Assembly: GCF_001437075.1 (NCBI RefSeq)
Contig: NZ_JQBX01000005.1
Span: 1 to 64,000, forward strand
DNA length: 64,000 nt
Source of the DNA: Pediococcus stilesii
GTDB lineage: Bacteria > Bacillota > Bacilli > Lactobacillales > Lactobacillaceae
Direction: 5' to 3'
Both the position numbers and the translations under genes were made by a program. Numbering within the stretch: the first letter of the stretch is position 1; every line of letters begins with the position of its first letter. The notes under the pieces are model-generated. The model saw nothing but the letters and a program-made list of their open reading frames with translations, had not been told where the DNA came from and ran no database searches. Of this stretch, positions 31,744-40,308 are shown piece after piece.

Positions 31744-32427
31744 TTAATTTAGTCCATCTACATCCGTTACATCCGCGTTAATTTCGGTAATCTTTCCCGT
31801 TTGGTTATATAAAATCCATTCTACAACGTTTATTATATGGTCCCCAATCCGTTCAATATAGTTAGCCACCATTAAGTAGCCTGTACCCCCCGTTACGGAT
31901 TTAGGATCAGTTTTCATATTGCTCAGTACTTCTTTTCGAATTTTTTTGTAATTAGCATCAATTTGGTTATTTGCCTTAATTACTTCGTCAGCTAGCTTTC
32001 CGTCTTTTTTAACGTACGCATCCATTGTTATATCAAGCATGGTACGAACGGCATTGGTCATTTCAGCAATTTCGGACTCAATTTGAGAATCACGATTATG
32101 TCCCTTTATTCGGATTGTTTCTTTGGCAATTCCAACCGCATGATCTCCAATTCGTTCAAGTTCCGAACTCGCTTTTAATACCACGATTACCTGACGAAAA
32201 TCGGACGCTACGGGTTGCTGAAGGGCCATTAGATTTAAAGCTTGATCTTCCAAGTTCACTTCTTCTTCATTAATATTATTATCAAAATCAATGACACCCT
32301 GGGCCATGTCTCGGTCATGATCAATGAAAGATTTTGTCGCCCGATAAATTTGTTCACTAACGTTGATTCCCATTTCAGTAAATTTTCCTAATAGTCTCTT
32401 AAGCTCATCATTAAAAATTCCACGCAT
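31744..32427 (-). CDS. phoU: Phosphate signalling protein PhoU
   Basis: A 227-aa all-helical protein of two PhoU repeats. Each carries an acidic metal-binding motif: ELERIGDHAVGIAKE near residue 75 and IERIGDHIINVVEW near residue 180. PhoU links the Pst transporter to the PhoR kinase and dampens the Pho response when phosphate is plentiful. The ATG at 32427 has AGGAGG upstream. It is the last gene of the pst operon, 14 bases after pstB2. Confidence 0.96.
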   Translation of the reverse strand: MRGIFNDELKRLLGKFTEMGINVSEQIYRATKSFIDHDRDMAQGVIDFDNNINEEEVNLEDQALNLMALQQPVASDFRQVIVVLKASSELERIGDHAVGIAKETIRIKGHNRDSQIESEIAEMTNAVRTMLDITMDAYVKKDGKLADEVIKANNQIDANYKKIRKEVLSNMKTDPKSVTGGTGYLMVANYIERIGDHIINVVEWILYNQTGKITEINADVTDVDGLN

Positions 32428-32440
32428 TGTCTTATTCCTC

Positions 32441-33202
32441 CTACCCAAATTTTCCGTTTAAATAGTCACTTGTCTCTTGCTGTTTTGGATTCAAGAAGAT
32501 ATTGGCTGTATTATCAACCTCAATCAACTTTCCGTTCAAGAAAAATGCCGTCCGATCCGAAATCCGTGAGGCCTGTTGCATATTGTGTGTCACAATTGCA
32601 ATTGTATATTGATTTTTAATTGCTAGCAGACTATCCTCAACTTTCGCCGAGGATACGGGATCCAAAGCGCTTGTTGGCTCATCAAGCAAAATAATTTCCG
32701 GCTTAACCGCCAATACTCGTGCAATACAAATCCGTTGCTGCTGCCCACCTGAAAATGAGAGGGCGTTGTCTTTTAAGTGATCCTTCGTTTCATCCCACAC
32801 CGCTGCAAGCTTAAGGCTTTCCTCAACACGCTGATCCAACAACTTTTTATCCTTAACGCCCGCTAGTCGTAACCCATATGTGACGTTTTCGTAGACAGAA
32901 AACGGAAATGGATTAGGCTGTTGGAAAACCATTCCTACTCGTTTACGGAGTTCAACCGTATCAGTTTGTGGTGAATAAATATCCGAGCCATCCAGCCTGA
33001 TAGTTCCAGTAACTGTTACATCTGGAATTAAATCATTCATTCGATTTAAGCTTCTTAAGAAAGTGGATTTTCCACTTCCCGAAGGACCAATCAGCGCGGT
33101 GATCTGTTTTTCTGGAAAATCCAAATCTATTCCATGTAAAGCCTCGTGTTTTCCATAATAAAGTCGAACGTTTTCAGCAGTAATAATATTATTATTTGCC
33201 AT
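32441..33202 (-). CDS. pstB: Phosphate ABC transporter ATP-binding protein (second copy)
   Basis: A 253-aa ABC ATPase energising phosphate uptake. Walker [10 protein letters not shown], the PstB-typical RSLNRMNDL, the Q-loop FQQPNPF, the signature [14 protein letters not shown] and Walker [14 protein letters not shown] are all present. The ATG at 33202 follows GGAGAAGG; earlier starts lack a binding site. It is about 50% similar by eye to the adjacent copy. Paired pstB genes are common in Firmicutes. Confidence 0.96.
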   Translation of the reverse strand: MANNNIITAENVRLYYGKHEALHGIDLDFPEKQITALIGPSGSGKSTFLRSLNRMNDLIPDVTVTGTIRLDGSDIYSPQTDTVELRKRVGMVFQQPNPFPFSVYENVTYGLRLAGVKDKKLLDQRVEESLKLAAVWDETKDHLKDNALSFSGGQQQRICIARVLAVKPEIILLDEPTSALDPVSSAKVEDSLLAIKNQYTIAIVTHNMQQASRISDRTAFFLNGKLIEVDNTANIFLNPKQQETSDYLNGKFG

Positions 33203-33215
33203 GTCCTTCTCCAAT

Positions 33216-34016
33216 CTATCCAAAGTTTCCAGATACATAATCTTCCGTGAGTTTCATCGTCGGATTCGTAAAAACATTTTTAGTAGTATCAAATTCAACA
33301 ATTTTTCCCATGTGTAAAAAGGCGGTATAATCACTTAATCGTGAAGCTTGTTCCATGCTATGCGTAACGATAATAATCGTATATTGATCCTTTAAATCAC
33401 TAAGTGTCATTTCTAATTTGTAAGTCGAAATTGGATCTAAAGCACTTGCCGGTTCATCCATTAATAAAATATCAGGATTCATCGCCAGTGATCGTGCAAT
33501 ACACAAACGTTGCTGCTGACCACCAGAAAGCGACAACGCGCTTCGTCCTAGATCATCTTTGACCTCATCCCACAGGGCCGCTTGTTTTAAACTTGATTCA
33601 ACAATCTCATTAATTTTACTTTTATCTTTAATGCCCATTTCATGGAGCGGAAAACTAATGTTATTATGAATTGATTTTGCAAACGGATTCGGGCGTTGAA
33701 ATACCATTCCAATCCTTCTCCGCATTTGGTAAATATCAACCTCGTTTGAATTAATATTTAATCCACGATACATAATTTCCCCATCAACACGCGCAATTCC
33801 GTCATTCATTCGATTCAAACTTCTTAAATACGTCGACTTTCCCGATCCTGAAGCACCGATTAATGCGGTAATGGAGTAGCGTGGAAATTGAAGGGATGCA
33901 TCGTGCATTGCATGGTTATCACCATAGTATACTTGAACGTTTTTAGTTTCTAACGCGATTTCACGGTCAGCGGGAAATGTTAGAATCGACTTTTCCTTAT
34001 TTACTTTTTCAACCAT
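33216..34016 (-). CDS. pstB: Phosphate ABC transporter ATP-binding protein (first copy)
   Basis: A 266-aa ABC ATPase with Walker [21 protein letters not shown] near residue 40, [10 protein letters not shown], signature [14 protein letters not shown] and Walker [14 protein letters not shown]. It has an extra ~12 residues at the N-terminus relative to the other copy. It lies between pstA and pstB2, 13 bases from the second copy, and is expressed in the same operon. Confidence 0.96.
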   Translation of the reverse strand: MVEKVNKEKSILTFPADREIALETKNVQVYYGDNHAMHDASLQFPRYSITALIGASGSGKSTYLRSLNRMNDGIARVDGEIMYRGLNINSNEVDIYQMRRRIGMVFQRPNPFAKSIHNNISFPLHEMGIKDKSKINEIVESSLKQAALWDEVKDDLGRSALSLSGGQQQRLCIARSLAMNPDILLMDEPASALDPISTYKLEMTLSDLKDQYTIIIVTHSMEQASRLSDYTAFLHMGKIVEFDTTKNVFTNPTMKLTEDYVSGNFG

Positions 34017-34033
34017 TTCTTTCCCCTCACAAT

Positions 34034-34921
34034 CTATTTACTAGCGGTAATCTTTCGGTAAATATAATTACCAGCAAAACGTGCCCCTAAATTAAAGATC
34101 AAAACTGCGACTACCAGTACGGCCGACGCTCCAGCCGAAACTTGGCTTGCATCAGGCATGATTCCTTCAGTATTAATTTTCCAGATATGCACGGCCAAGG
34201 TTTCCGCAGGTCGGAATATATTTAAAGGACTATCTCCACTCAATGGATTCCAATTTGCATAGTTCAACATTGGCGCACTTTGTCCAGCAGTAAAAATTAA
34301 CGCCGCGGCTTCCCCAAACACACGTCCAGCACTCAAAATAATTCCTGTTAAAATTCCTGGTAATGCTGCGGGAACAACAACCTTTGTGACCGTTTTCCAG
34401 CGTGAAAGACCCAAGGATAATCCTGCCTCACGCTGTAAATTAGAAACCCCATTTAGTGAATTTTCTATATTTCTGGTCAGCAGTGGTAAATTAAAAAATG
34501 TTAATGCAATCGCCCCAGAAATAATCGAAAATCCTAGTTTAAACTGAACTACAAACAGTAAAAATCCAAACAGACCAACCACAACAGATGGTAGCGAACT
34601 TAGAACTTCGATCGTAATTCGAATTGCATCAGTCAACCAATTTTTTTTGGCATATTCAGCCAGGTAGATTCCCGCACCTAAAGAAATCGGAAAAGAAATA
34701 ATTAGGGTTAATATCAGAAGATAAAATGAATTAAATAGTTGATCACCAATCCCTCCACCGGCACTAAATGCCGAAGCAGGCGAGGTTAAAAATGACCAAG
34801 TAACATGTGGCAATCCTGAAATTAGGATAAATCCTAGCAGAGCCACTAAAATTAAAACGACGATTCCAACCAAGATATAGATGATTGCAGTGGCAATCTT
34901 ATCGGCTTTTTTAGCGTTCAT
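34034..34921 (-). CDS. pstA: Phosphate ABC transporter permease PstA
   Basis: A 295-aa membrane permease with about six transmembrane segments and the EAA-like cytoplasmic loop LQREAGLSLGLSRWKTVTKVVVPAALPG near residues 165-190 (contacts the ATPases). It overlaps the stop of pstC by 1 base. It forms the channel with PstC. Confidence 0.96.
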   Translation of the reverse strand: MNAKKADKIATAIIYILVGIVVLILVALLGFILISGLPHVTWSFLTSPASAFSAGGGIGDQLFNSFYLLILTLIISFPISLGAGIYLAEYAKKNWLTDAIRITIEVLSSLPSVVVGLFGFLLFVVQFKLGFSIISGAIALTFFNLPLLTRNIENSLNGVSNLQREAGLSLGLSRWKTVTKVVVPAALPGILTGIILSAGRVFGEAAALIFTAGQSAPMLNYANWNPLSGDSPLNIFRPAETLAVHIWKINTEGIMPDASQVSAGASAVLVVAVLIFNLGARFAGNYIYRKITASK

Positions 34922-35829
34922 TAGAAGGCTCCCTTCTTTCCAATAAATCTTGTTAACAGGTTAAATACTAGGGACATTAATAGCAATACCAACGCTAGTG
35001 ACCACAACGCGTTATTTGGTAGTGTTCCGAGGACTGTGTTTCCAATTCCGGTTGTTAAGACACTAGTCAAAGTTGATGCTGGTGAAACTAGGTCCTGTGG
35101 TAAAATTGACGCATTTCCGATTACCATTTGAACCGCGAGAGCTTCTCCAAAAGCACGTGCCATTCCAAAAATAATTGCGGTTAGTAATCCTGGAATGGAT
35201 GCCCGAATAATTACTTTGTAAATGGTTTGCCATCTAGTTGCTCCGAGTGCTAAAGACGCTTCGCGATAAAAACGCGGCACTGCTTTTAGGCTATCAACGT
35301 ACATTGAAGTGACCGTTGGCAAAACCATGACGAACAATACAAATGTTCCTGATAGAATCCCGAAGCCAGTCCCACCAAATACCGCCCGGGTGAACGGAAC
35401 TACAACCGTCAGTCCAATGAATCCATACACAACTGATGGAATTCCAACCAATAGTTCAATTACCGGCTGAAGGATTGCTTGTCCCCGTTTTCCAGAAATA
35501 TCCGTCATAAATACGGCTGTTGCAATCGCAAATGGCGCAGCTAAAATTGCCGATAAAACTGTAACTCCAAACGAACCGACAATCATTGGTAATGCACCAA
35601 CTAGCGGCTGCGGTTTGGCACTTGGATTCCACACTTTTTTAGTGAAAAAATCAGTAAAACTCATTTTGTTTTCAAAAAAGGTTGCCAAGCCTTTCGAAGT
35701 AATCATGTACAAGATCGATAAAACAACTAACATAATTAGAAAAATACAGAATAATGAAATTAATTTTCCTCGTTGATCTTGTCTTGAAGCTTTTGACTTT
35801 TTCATAAGTTCCGTTTTTACTGCATCCAT
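34921..35829 (-). CDS. pstC: Phosphate ABC transporter permease PstC
   Basis: A 302-aa permease with six predicted transmembrane segments after a basic, cytoplasmic N-terminus. The EAA-type loop FYREASLALGATRWQTIYKVIIRASIPG starts near residue 192. It sits 2 bases after pstS and overlaps pstA. Confidence 0.96.
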   Translation of the reverse strand: MDAVKTELMKKSKASRQDQRGKLISLFCIFLIMLVVLSILYMITSKGLATFFENKMSFTDFFTKKVWNPSAKPQPLVGALPMIVGSFGVTVLSAILAAPFAIATAVFMTDISGKRGQAILQPVIELLVGIPSVVYGFIGLTVVVPFTRAVFGGTGFGILSGTFVLFVMVLPTVTSMYVDSLKAVPRFYREASLALGATRWQTIYKVIIRASIPGLLTAIIFGMARAFGEALAVQMVIGNASILPQDLVSPASTLTSVLTTGIGNTVLGTLPNNALWSLALVLLLMSLVFNLLTRFIGKKGAF

Positions 35830-35831
35830 TA

Positions 35832-36707
35832 CTATTCAGCTCCTTTAATTGGAATTACTTTATCGTCAGGCGTTAGTTCAACTTTCATACTGTGAATTGA
35901 AATATATCCTAGGTCTGAGACTAAATTATTTTGAACCGTTTCCGAAGTCATATATTTGATAAAATCTTTGGCCGCCTTACTTGGATTTTGTTTCGTATAC
36001 ATGTGTTCATAAGACCAAATTTTCCAGTTGTCATTAACAACGTTCTTAGCGGTTGGTTGTACATTATCAATTGAAAGATGTTTAATTTGATTATTAAAGT
36101 ATGAAAAAGATAGATAACTGATTGCGCCTGGAGTGGCTTGAACAATTTTTTGAACCGTTCCGTTTGAATCTTGTTCTTGCGCATTCAATGCGGTTTTTCC
36201 TTTCAATACAACCCGTTCAAAAGATTTTCGAATTCCGCTCCCCTGTGCTCGGTTGATTACAACAATTTTTTGATTTGGACCGCCAACCTCTTTCCAGTTC
36301 GTGATCTTACCCGTAAAAATCTTTTGTAAGTTTAGCATTGAAATATTTTTAATTGGAACATCTTTATTCACAACTGGTGCCATTCCAACTACCGCAACTC
36401 GATTATCGACTAATTTTTTAGCATCAATCCCATCTTGTTGCTCGGCATAGACATCAGAATTTCCAATATCAACGGCCCCCTGTTGTACCTGGCTTAATCC
36501 TGTTCCAGATCCGCCACCTTGAACGGTAATATCTACACCGTCATGTTTTACCTGGTAATCAGCTGCCGCCTTTTCTACCAGTGGTTGCAGAGCCGTTGAC
36601 CCAACGATTGTCACCGACTTTTTTTGCGATTGCGTGCCACATCCCGACAAAACTAAGATAAATGCGATAACTGTTGTAAAGAGAATACCCTTACCAAAGC
36701 TTTTCAT
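35832..36707 (-). CDS. pstS: Phosphate-binding lipoprotein PstS
   Basis: The 291-aa extracellular receptor of the Pst transporter. It has a lipoprotein signal peptide with lipobox LSGC (Cys23), so it is matured by Lgt. Phosphate-loop motifs are visible as GSTALQPLVEK near residue 37, GGGSGTGLSQVQQGAVDIGNSD near residue 65 (two adjacent blocks) and RAQGSGIRKSFE near residue 155. It is the first gene of pstSCAB1B2-phoU, preceded by a PhoP-box. Confidence 0.96.
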   Translation of the reverse strand: MKSFGKGILFTTVIAFILVLSGCGTQSQKKSVTIVGSTALQPLVEKAAADYQVKHDGVDITVQGGGSGTGLSQVQQGAVDIGNSDVYAEQQDGIDAKKLVDNRVAVVGMAPVVNKDVPIKNISMLNLQKIFTGKITNWKEVGGPNQKIVVINRAQGSGIRKSFERVVLKGKTALNAQEQDSNGTVQKIVQATPGAISYLSFSYFNNQIKHLSIDNVQPTAKNVVNDNWKIWSYEHMYTKQNPSKAAKDFIKYMTSETVQNNLVSDLGYISIHSMKVELTPDDKVIPIKGAE

Positions 36708-36762
36708 TGTCCTGACCCCTTTTCTCTAATCTCTAATTTCATTTTCAATACTACCTGAGCTA

Positions 36763-36801
36763 CGTAAAGGTTAGATATTGGAAATGTAAAGATTTGGTAA
36801 A
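36763..36801 (-). promoter_or_regulatory. PhoP box upstream of pstS
   Basis: On the minus strand TTTACC (36796-36801), TTTACA (36785-36790), a degenerate AATATC (36774-36779) and TTTACG (36763-36768) fall at an exact 11-base period. Repeats of TTTACA-like hexamers on one face of the helix are the expected PhoP target. They lie 56-94 bases before pstS. I could not assign a confident -10. Confidence 0.75.
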
Positions 36802-36855
36802 GACTCCTAAAAGTGTTTATCCGGATCAAATTTCACAAGTTTTTGACGTAAATAA

Positions 36856-36904
36856 AAAAGCTCCAAATAGAGCCAGTTTTCACTGAACCACTATTCGAGC
36901 TTTT
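36856..36904 (-). terminator. Intrinsic terminator after phoR
   Basis: AAAAGCTC/GAGCTTTT outer stem with inner AATAG/CTATT and CAGT-GAAA-ACTG, then a T-run on the minus strand. It separates phoPR from pst. The bases 36905-37047 between it and phoR are AT-rich with nothing recognisable. Confidence 0.85.
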
Positions 36905-37047
36905 CTCCAATTATTTTAAAACAATTATTCTAAATTTATTGAATATTTAACATACCGTTTATTTTCAGGAATTAAAAAGCTAAATCGCATTTTTTGGAGT
37001 TTGCAATTCATTTGTGTTGTCTGATTAACTAAGTCACGCCGCGTTTT

Positions 37048-38430
37048 TTACGCTTGCCGCTTAAATTTCACAAACACCGCAGTTCCACTTTCCATATCCG
37101 ATTCAATCCGGACGCTTCCGCCCATATCGGCTACGGCTTCCTTAACAATGGCTAATCCCAGTCCGGTACCGCCTTTGATGGCGTTATTCACACGATAAAA
37201 ACGCTCAAAGACTCGTTCCGTTTGGTCCATTGGGATACCTACACCGGTGTCACTGACAATTAACTCCCACCCATCATGATGTGATCGGTAATCAACGGCT
37301 ATCTTTCCACCAACCTTGTTGTAACGAATTGCGTTTGTAATTAAATTTTTTGTAATTTGAAATAGGTCATTTTCAACAACCTTTTCAGCAATATCTCGTG
37401 GAATGTTATTTTGAATAGTTAAATTCATCCCTTTAATATTACCTTCCATCATCTGCAATTGTTGGTCAACATAATCGTAAATGTTAATTTCTTTACGCTC
37501 TGAATTTCCATTTTTCACTCGTGACATTGTCAAAATGTCATCCGTCAACTGAACCAGTTTGTCACTTTCTGACTTAATAATGTGTAAAAAGTTATTCAGC
37601 GTCTCCGGATCATCCTTCGCTCCGCCAAGTAGTGTATCAGCAAATCCAGCAATTGATGTGATTGGCGTTCTTAATTCGTGCGATGCGTTATTAACGAAAT
37701 CCCGTTCAATTCGTTTAGATTGTACGGCAGCCGTCACATCGTACAGTAAAACTATTATTTCAAATTTATGATGTACTTTAGGACTGTAAACAATCGTGGT
37801 TTCAAAGACGTACGATTGATCTCCATCCAACTCGATGGTTTTAGTAATACTTTGTCGGCTCTGAAATACGCTATCCACTAGATTACTAAGCTCTTTATTT
37901 CGGATATCCATCGTGTATGGATGTGGGACATCTAGGCCTGTAATTCCTAAATGGTTAATTGCATATGTATTGGCCACCTGTAATTCACGATGCCTGTTGA
38001 TAACCAAAACGCCAACCGGCAAGTTATCCACAATTGCTTCCAATTCGCTTTGTTGGTTAGTCAAAACGTGAATTTGGTGACGCTCATGCGTACTAATTTC
38101 ATTGATCGTCTTGGATAAGTTATAGAAGGGATCATCTGGATCCAAATGAATCTTTGGAACTCGATTTCCTTTAATAACCTCTTCCAAATTTTTTCTAAAC
38201 AAATGCTGTCGTTCGATAACATTTTTTTGATTGCTCCAAAAAACAATAATTTCAATGATTGTGATTAATAGGATTACAGCAACCAGTAATGACATATCTA
38301 CTCGTGTCACTCGTGGATTTTCCTTAGTAATTAGCTTATATACAAGAAAGGCCATAAACGCATTTCCAACTAAACTGGCAAATCCAAACTGAACGGTCCG
38401 GCTAATTGCCTTTTTCCGAGATGAACTCAT
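37048..38430 (-). CDS. phoR: Phosphate-sensing histidine kinase PhoR
   Basis: A 460-aa membrane sensor kinase. Two N-terminal transmembrane helices with a very short external loop (about residues 12-34 and 46-66) are followed by a HAMP-like linker, a PAS domain (about 120-230), the dimerisation/phosphorylation helix with His251 in NNASHELRTPIT, and the ATPase domain with N box NLITNAIRYN, DTGVGIP and GTGLGLAIVKE. The small external loop fits sensing through the Pst/PhoU complex rather than direct ligand binding. The ATG at 38430 has AGGGGG upstream and lies inside phoP (29-base overlap). Confidence 0.93.
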   Translation of the reverse strand: MSSSRKKAISRTVQFGFASLVGNAFMAFLVYKLITKENPRVTRVDMSLLVAVILLITIIEIIVFWSNQKNVIERQHLFRKNLEEVIKGNRVPKIHLDPDDPFYNLSKTINEISTHERHQIHVLTNQQSELEAIVDNLPVGVLVINRHRELQVANTYAINHLGITGLDVPHPYTMDIRNKELSNLVDSVFQSRQSITKTIELDGDQSYVFETTIVYSPKVHHKFEIIVLLYDVTAAVQSKRIERDFVNNASHELRTPITSIAGFADTLLGGAKDDPETLNNFLHIIKSESDKLVQLTDDILTMSRVKNGNSERKEINIYDYVDQQLQMMEGNIKGMNLTIQNNIPRDIAEKVVENDLFQITKNLITNAIRYNKVGGKIAVDYRSHHDGWELIVSDTGVGIPMDQTERVFERFYRVNNAIKGGTGLGLAIVKEAVADMGGSVRIESDMESGTAVFVKFKRQA

Positions 38431-39106
38431 ACCCAAACCCCCTGATTGTTTTTATTATTTTAGGATGTTTCGGATCATTTTCTAATTTATCCCGTAAATG
38501 ACTGATATGAATATCAACAATTCTAGTTTGGCCGCTATATTCATAGCCCCAAACATTTTCTAGAATCTGATCCCTTGATAAAACTTGATTTGAATTTTTA
38601 AAAAGATATCTTAATAACTTAAACTCATTCGGCGTTAATTGAACCGTCTTTCCTCCGCGCTTCACAATCATTCTTTTGAAGTCGACAAATATGTCCGCTT
38701 GCTCAACAGATGGGTCGATTTTAGCCAAGTCAATTGCGCGGTCGGTCCGTCTCAAGATGGCTTTAATCCTTGATATTAGTTCTTGTGGACTAAACGGCTT
38801 TGTAATATAATCATCCGCCCCCAGTTCAAGTCCTAATATCTTATCCACTTCACTGGATTTGGCCGTCAACATGACAATTGGAACCTGCTCATTAAATTTT
38901 CGAATTTGCTTCGTCGCTTCGATTCCGTCTAGCTTAGGCAGCATTAAATCCATAATAATAAAATCAACAGACTCTTTTTGAACAGTTTCCACTGCATCTA
39001 ACCCATTATTTGCACTGATCACATGATAATTAGCCTGTTCCAAATTATAAGTAAGCAAGGTGACGATTGATGGTTCGTCGTCAACAACTAATATCGTTCT
39101 AGCCAT
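38402..39106 (-). CDS. phoP: Response regulator PhoP (OmpR family)
   Basis: A 234-aa OmpR/PhoB-type regulator with phospho-acceptor Asp53 in DFIIMDLMLPKLDG, the acidic pair DDE at 9-11, Lys near 103 (ITKPFSPQEL) and a winged-helix DNA-binding domain (LTPNEFKLLRYLF ... RIVDIHISHLRDKLE). The kinase overlaps its 3' end. Its likely target is the TTTACA-repeat box before pstS. It starts only 13 bases after prfB, so secA-prfB transcription may run into it. Confidence 0.93.
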   Translation of the reverse strand: MARTILVVDDEPSIVTLLTYNLEQANYHVISANNGLDAVETVQKESVDFIIMDLMLPKLDGIEATKQIRKFNEQVPIVMLTAKSSEVDKILGLELGADDYITKPFSPQELISRIKAILRRTDRAIDLAKIDPSVEQADIFVDFKRMIVKRGGKTVQLTPNEFKLLRYLFKNSNQVLSRDQILENVWGYEYSGQTRIVDIHISHLRDKLENDPKHPKIIKTIRGFGYEFISEKGN

Positions 39107-39119
39107 TTAGAAAATCTCC

Positions 39120-40236
39120 TTATTTTGGATTATCGCCCTTTAATTTCCACTGTAAGTAGGCGTTAATAAACCCATCCAGATCACCATCCATAACACCTTG
39201 AACGTTGGCCGTTTCAAAATTACTACGATGATCTTTAACCATGGAATATGGATGGAAGACGTAGGATCGAATTTGTGATCCCCAGCCAATCTCGAGTTGT
39301 GTTCCCTCTAGTTTTGCTTTTTCTTCAGCCTTTTTTTGCTCTTCTAATTCAAACAACTTGGCCTTCAGCATGTTCATCGCTGTCACCCGATTTTGTAACT
39401 GAGAGCGTTCAGCCTGACTTGCAACAACAATTCCCGTTGGTAAATGCGTAATTCGGACCGCGGAGGAAGTTTTGTTGATATGTTGTCCTCCAGCTCCACT
39501 TGAGCGATATACATCAACTCGCAAATCGTCCTGATTAATATTAACTTCAACCGAATCATCTAATTCAGGCATTACATCCACAGACGCAAAAGAAGTGTGT
39601 CGACGGCCGGCAGAATCAAACGGTGACAACCGAACCAGACGGTGGACACCTTTTTCCGATCGCAAATAACCATACGCGTTATGACCAATAATTCTAATCG
39701 TCACACTGCTTATTCCAGCCACTTCACCCGCTTGATAATCTTCAATTTGGACTTTAAAACTGTGTTGCTCCGCCCATCTGGTGTACATTCGTAATAACAT
39801 TGATCCCCAATCCTGGGATTCGGTTCCTCCCGCTCCGGGATGGATTTCAAGAATCGCGTTATTAGCATCGTATTTACCGTTTAATAACAGCCCTAAGCGA
39901 TAATCTCCCAGAAGCTTTGCGGTTGACAACAGTTCTTCTTCAAATTCCGCTTGCATGTCGGCATCTGCTTCCAGCTCCAGCAATTCAAGCGTAACTTCCA
40001 AGTTATCCACATGATCGACTAAATTTTTAAAATTATCATACTTTTGTTTTAGCTCATTATTCTCATTAATAATAACTTGTGCCGCATCCTGGTCATCCCA
40101 GAACCCCGGTTCAGCCATTTTTAACTCATTAACACTGATACTTTCGTTCAATGCATCTAAGTCAAAGAGACCTCCCGAAGTCGGCAACTTCTTTTTTCAT
40201 ATCTTCAATTTGGTGTTTTGCTTCTACTAGCTCCAT
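39120..40236 (-). CDS. prfB: Peptide chain release factor 2, with programmed +1 frameshift
   Basis: RF2 ends translation at UGA and UAA. The gene begins at the ATG at 40236 and reads 24 codons to an in-frame TGA (40164-40162). A +1 slip at CTT-TGA-C, aided by the GGGAGG Shine-Dalgarno-like motif a few bases upstream, joins the main frame, giving 371 aa in total. This is the classic autoregulatory frameshift of RF2. The GGQ catalytic motif lies in SSGAGGQHINKTSSAVR. It follows secA, as in many Firmicutes, across a terminator-like hairpin only about 30 bases from its start. Confidence 0.96.
40161..40180 (-). promoter_or_regulatory. prfB recoding site
   Basis: Minus-strand GGGAGG, TCT, CTT TGA C: an internal Shine-Dalgarno-like motif, slippery CTT and the in-frame TGA at 40162-40164. 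The downstream frame resumes at GAC. Confidence 0.95.
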
Positions 40237-40264
40237 TAATTAAAACTCCTTTTATTCACAATAA

Positions 40265-40297
40265 AAACTGGGAATGGTTAACTCACCCTCCCAGTTT
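40265..40297 (-). terminator. Intrinsic terminator or attenuator after secA
   Basis: Perfect 9-bp stem AAACTGGGA/TCCCAGTTT with a 15-nt loop and a TTTTTATT tail on the minus strand. Since prfB starts about 30 bases later with no room for a standard promoter, it must allow readthrough, or the prfB promoter overlaps it. Confidence 0.8.
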
Positions 40298-40308
40298 ATT
40301 ATATTCAA

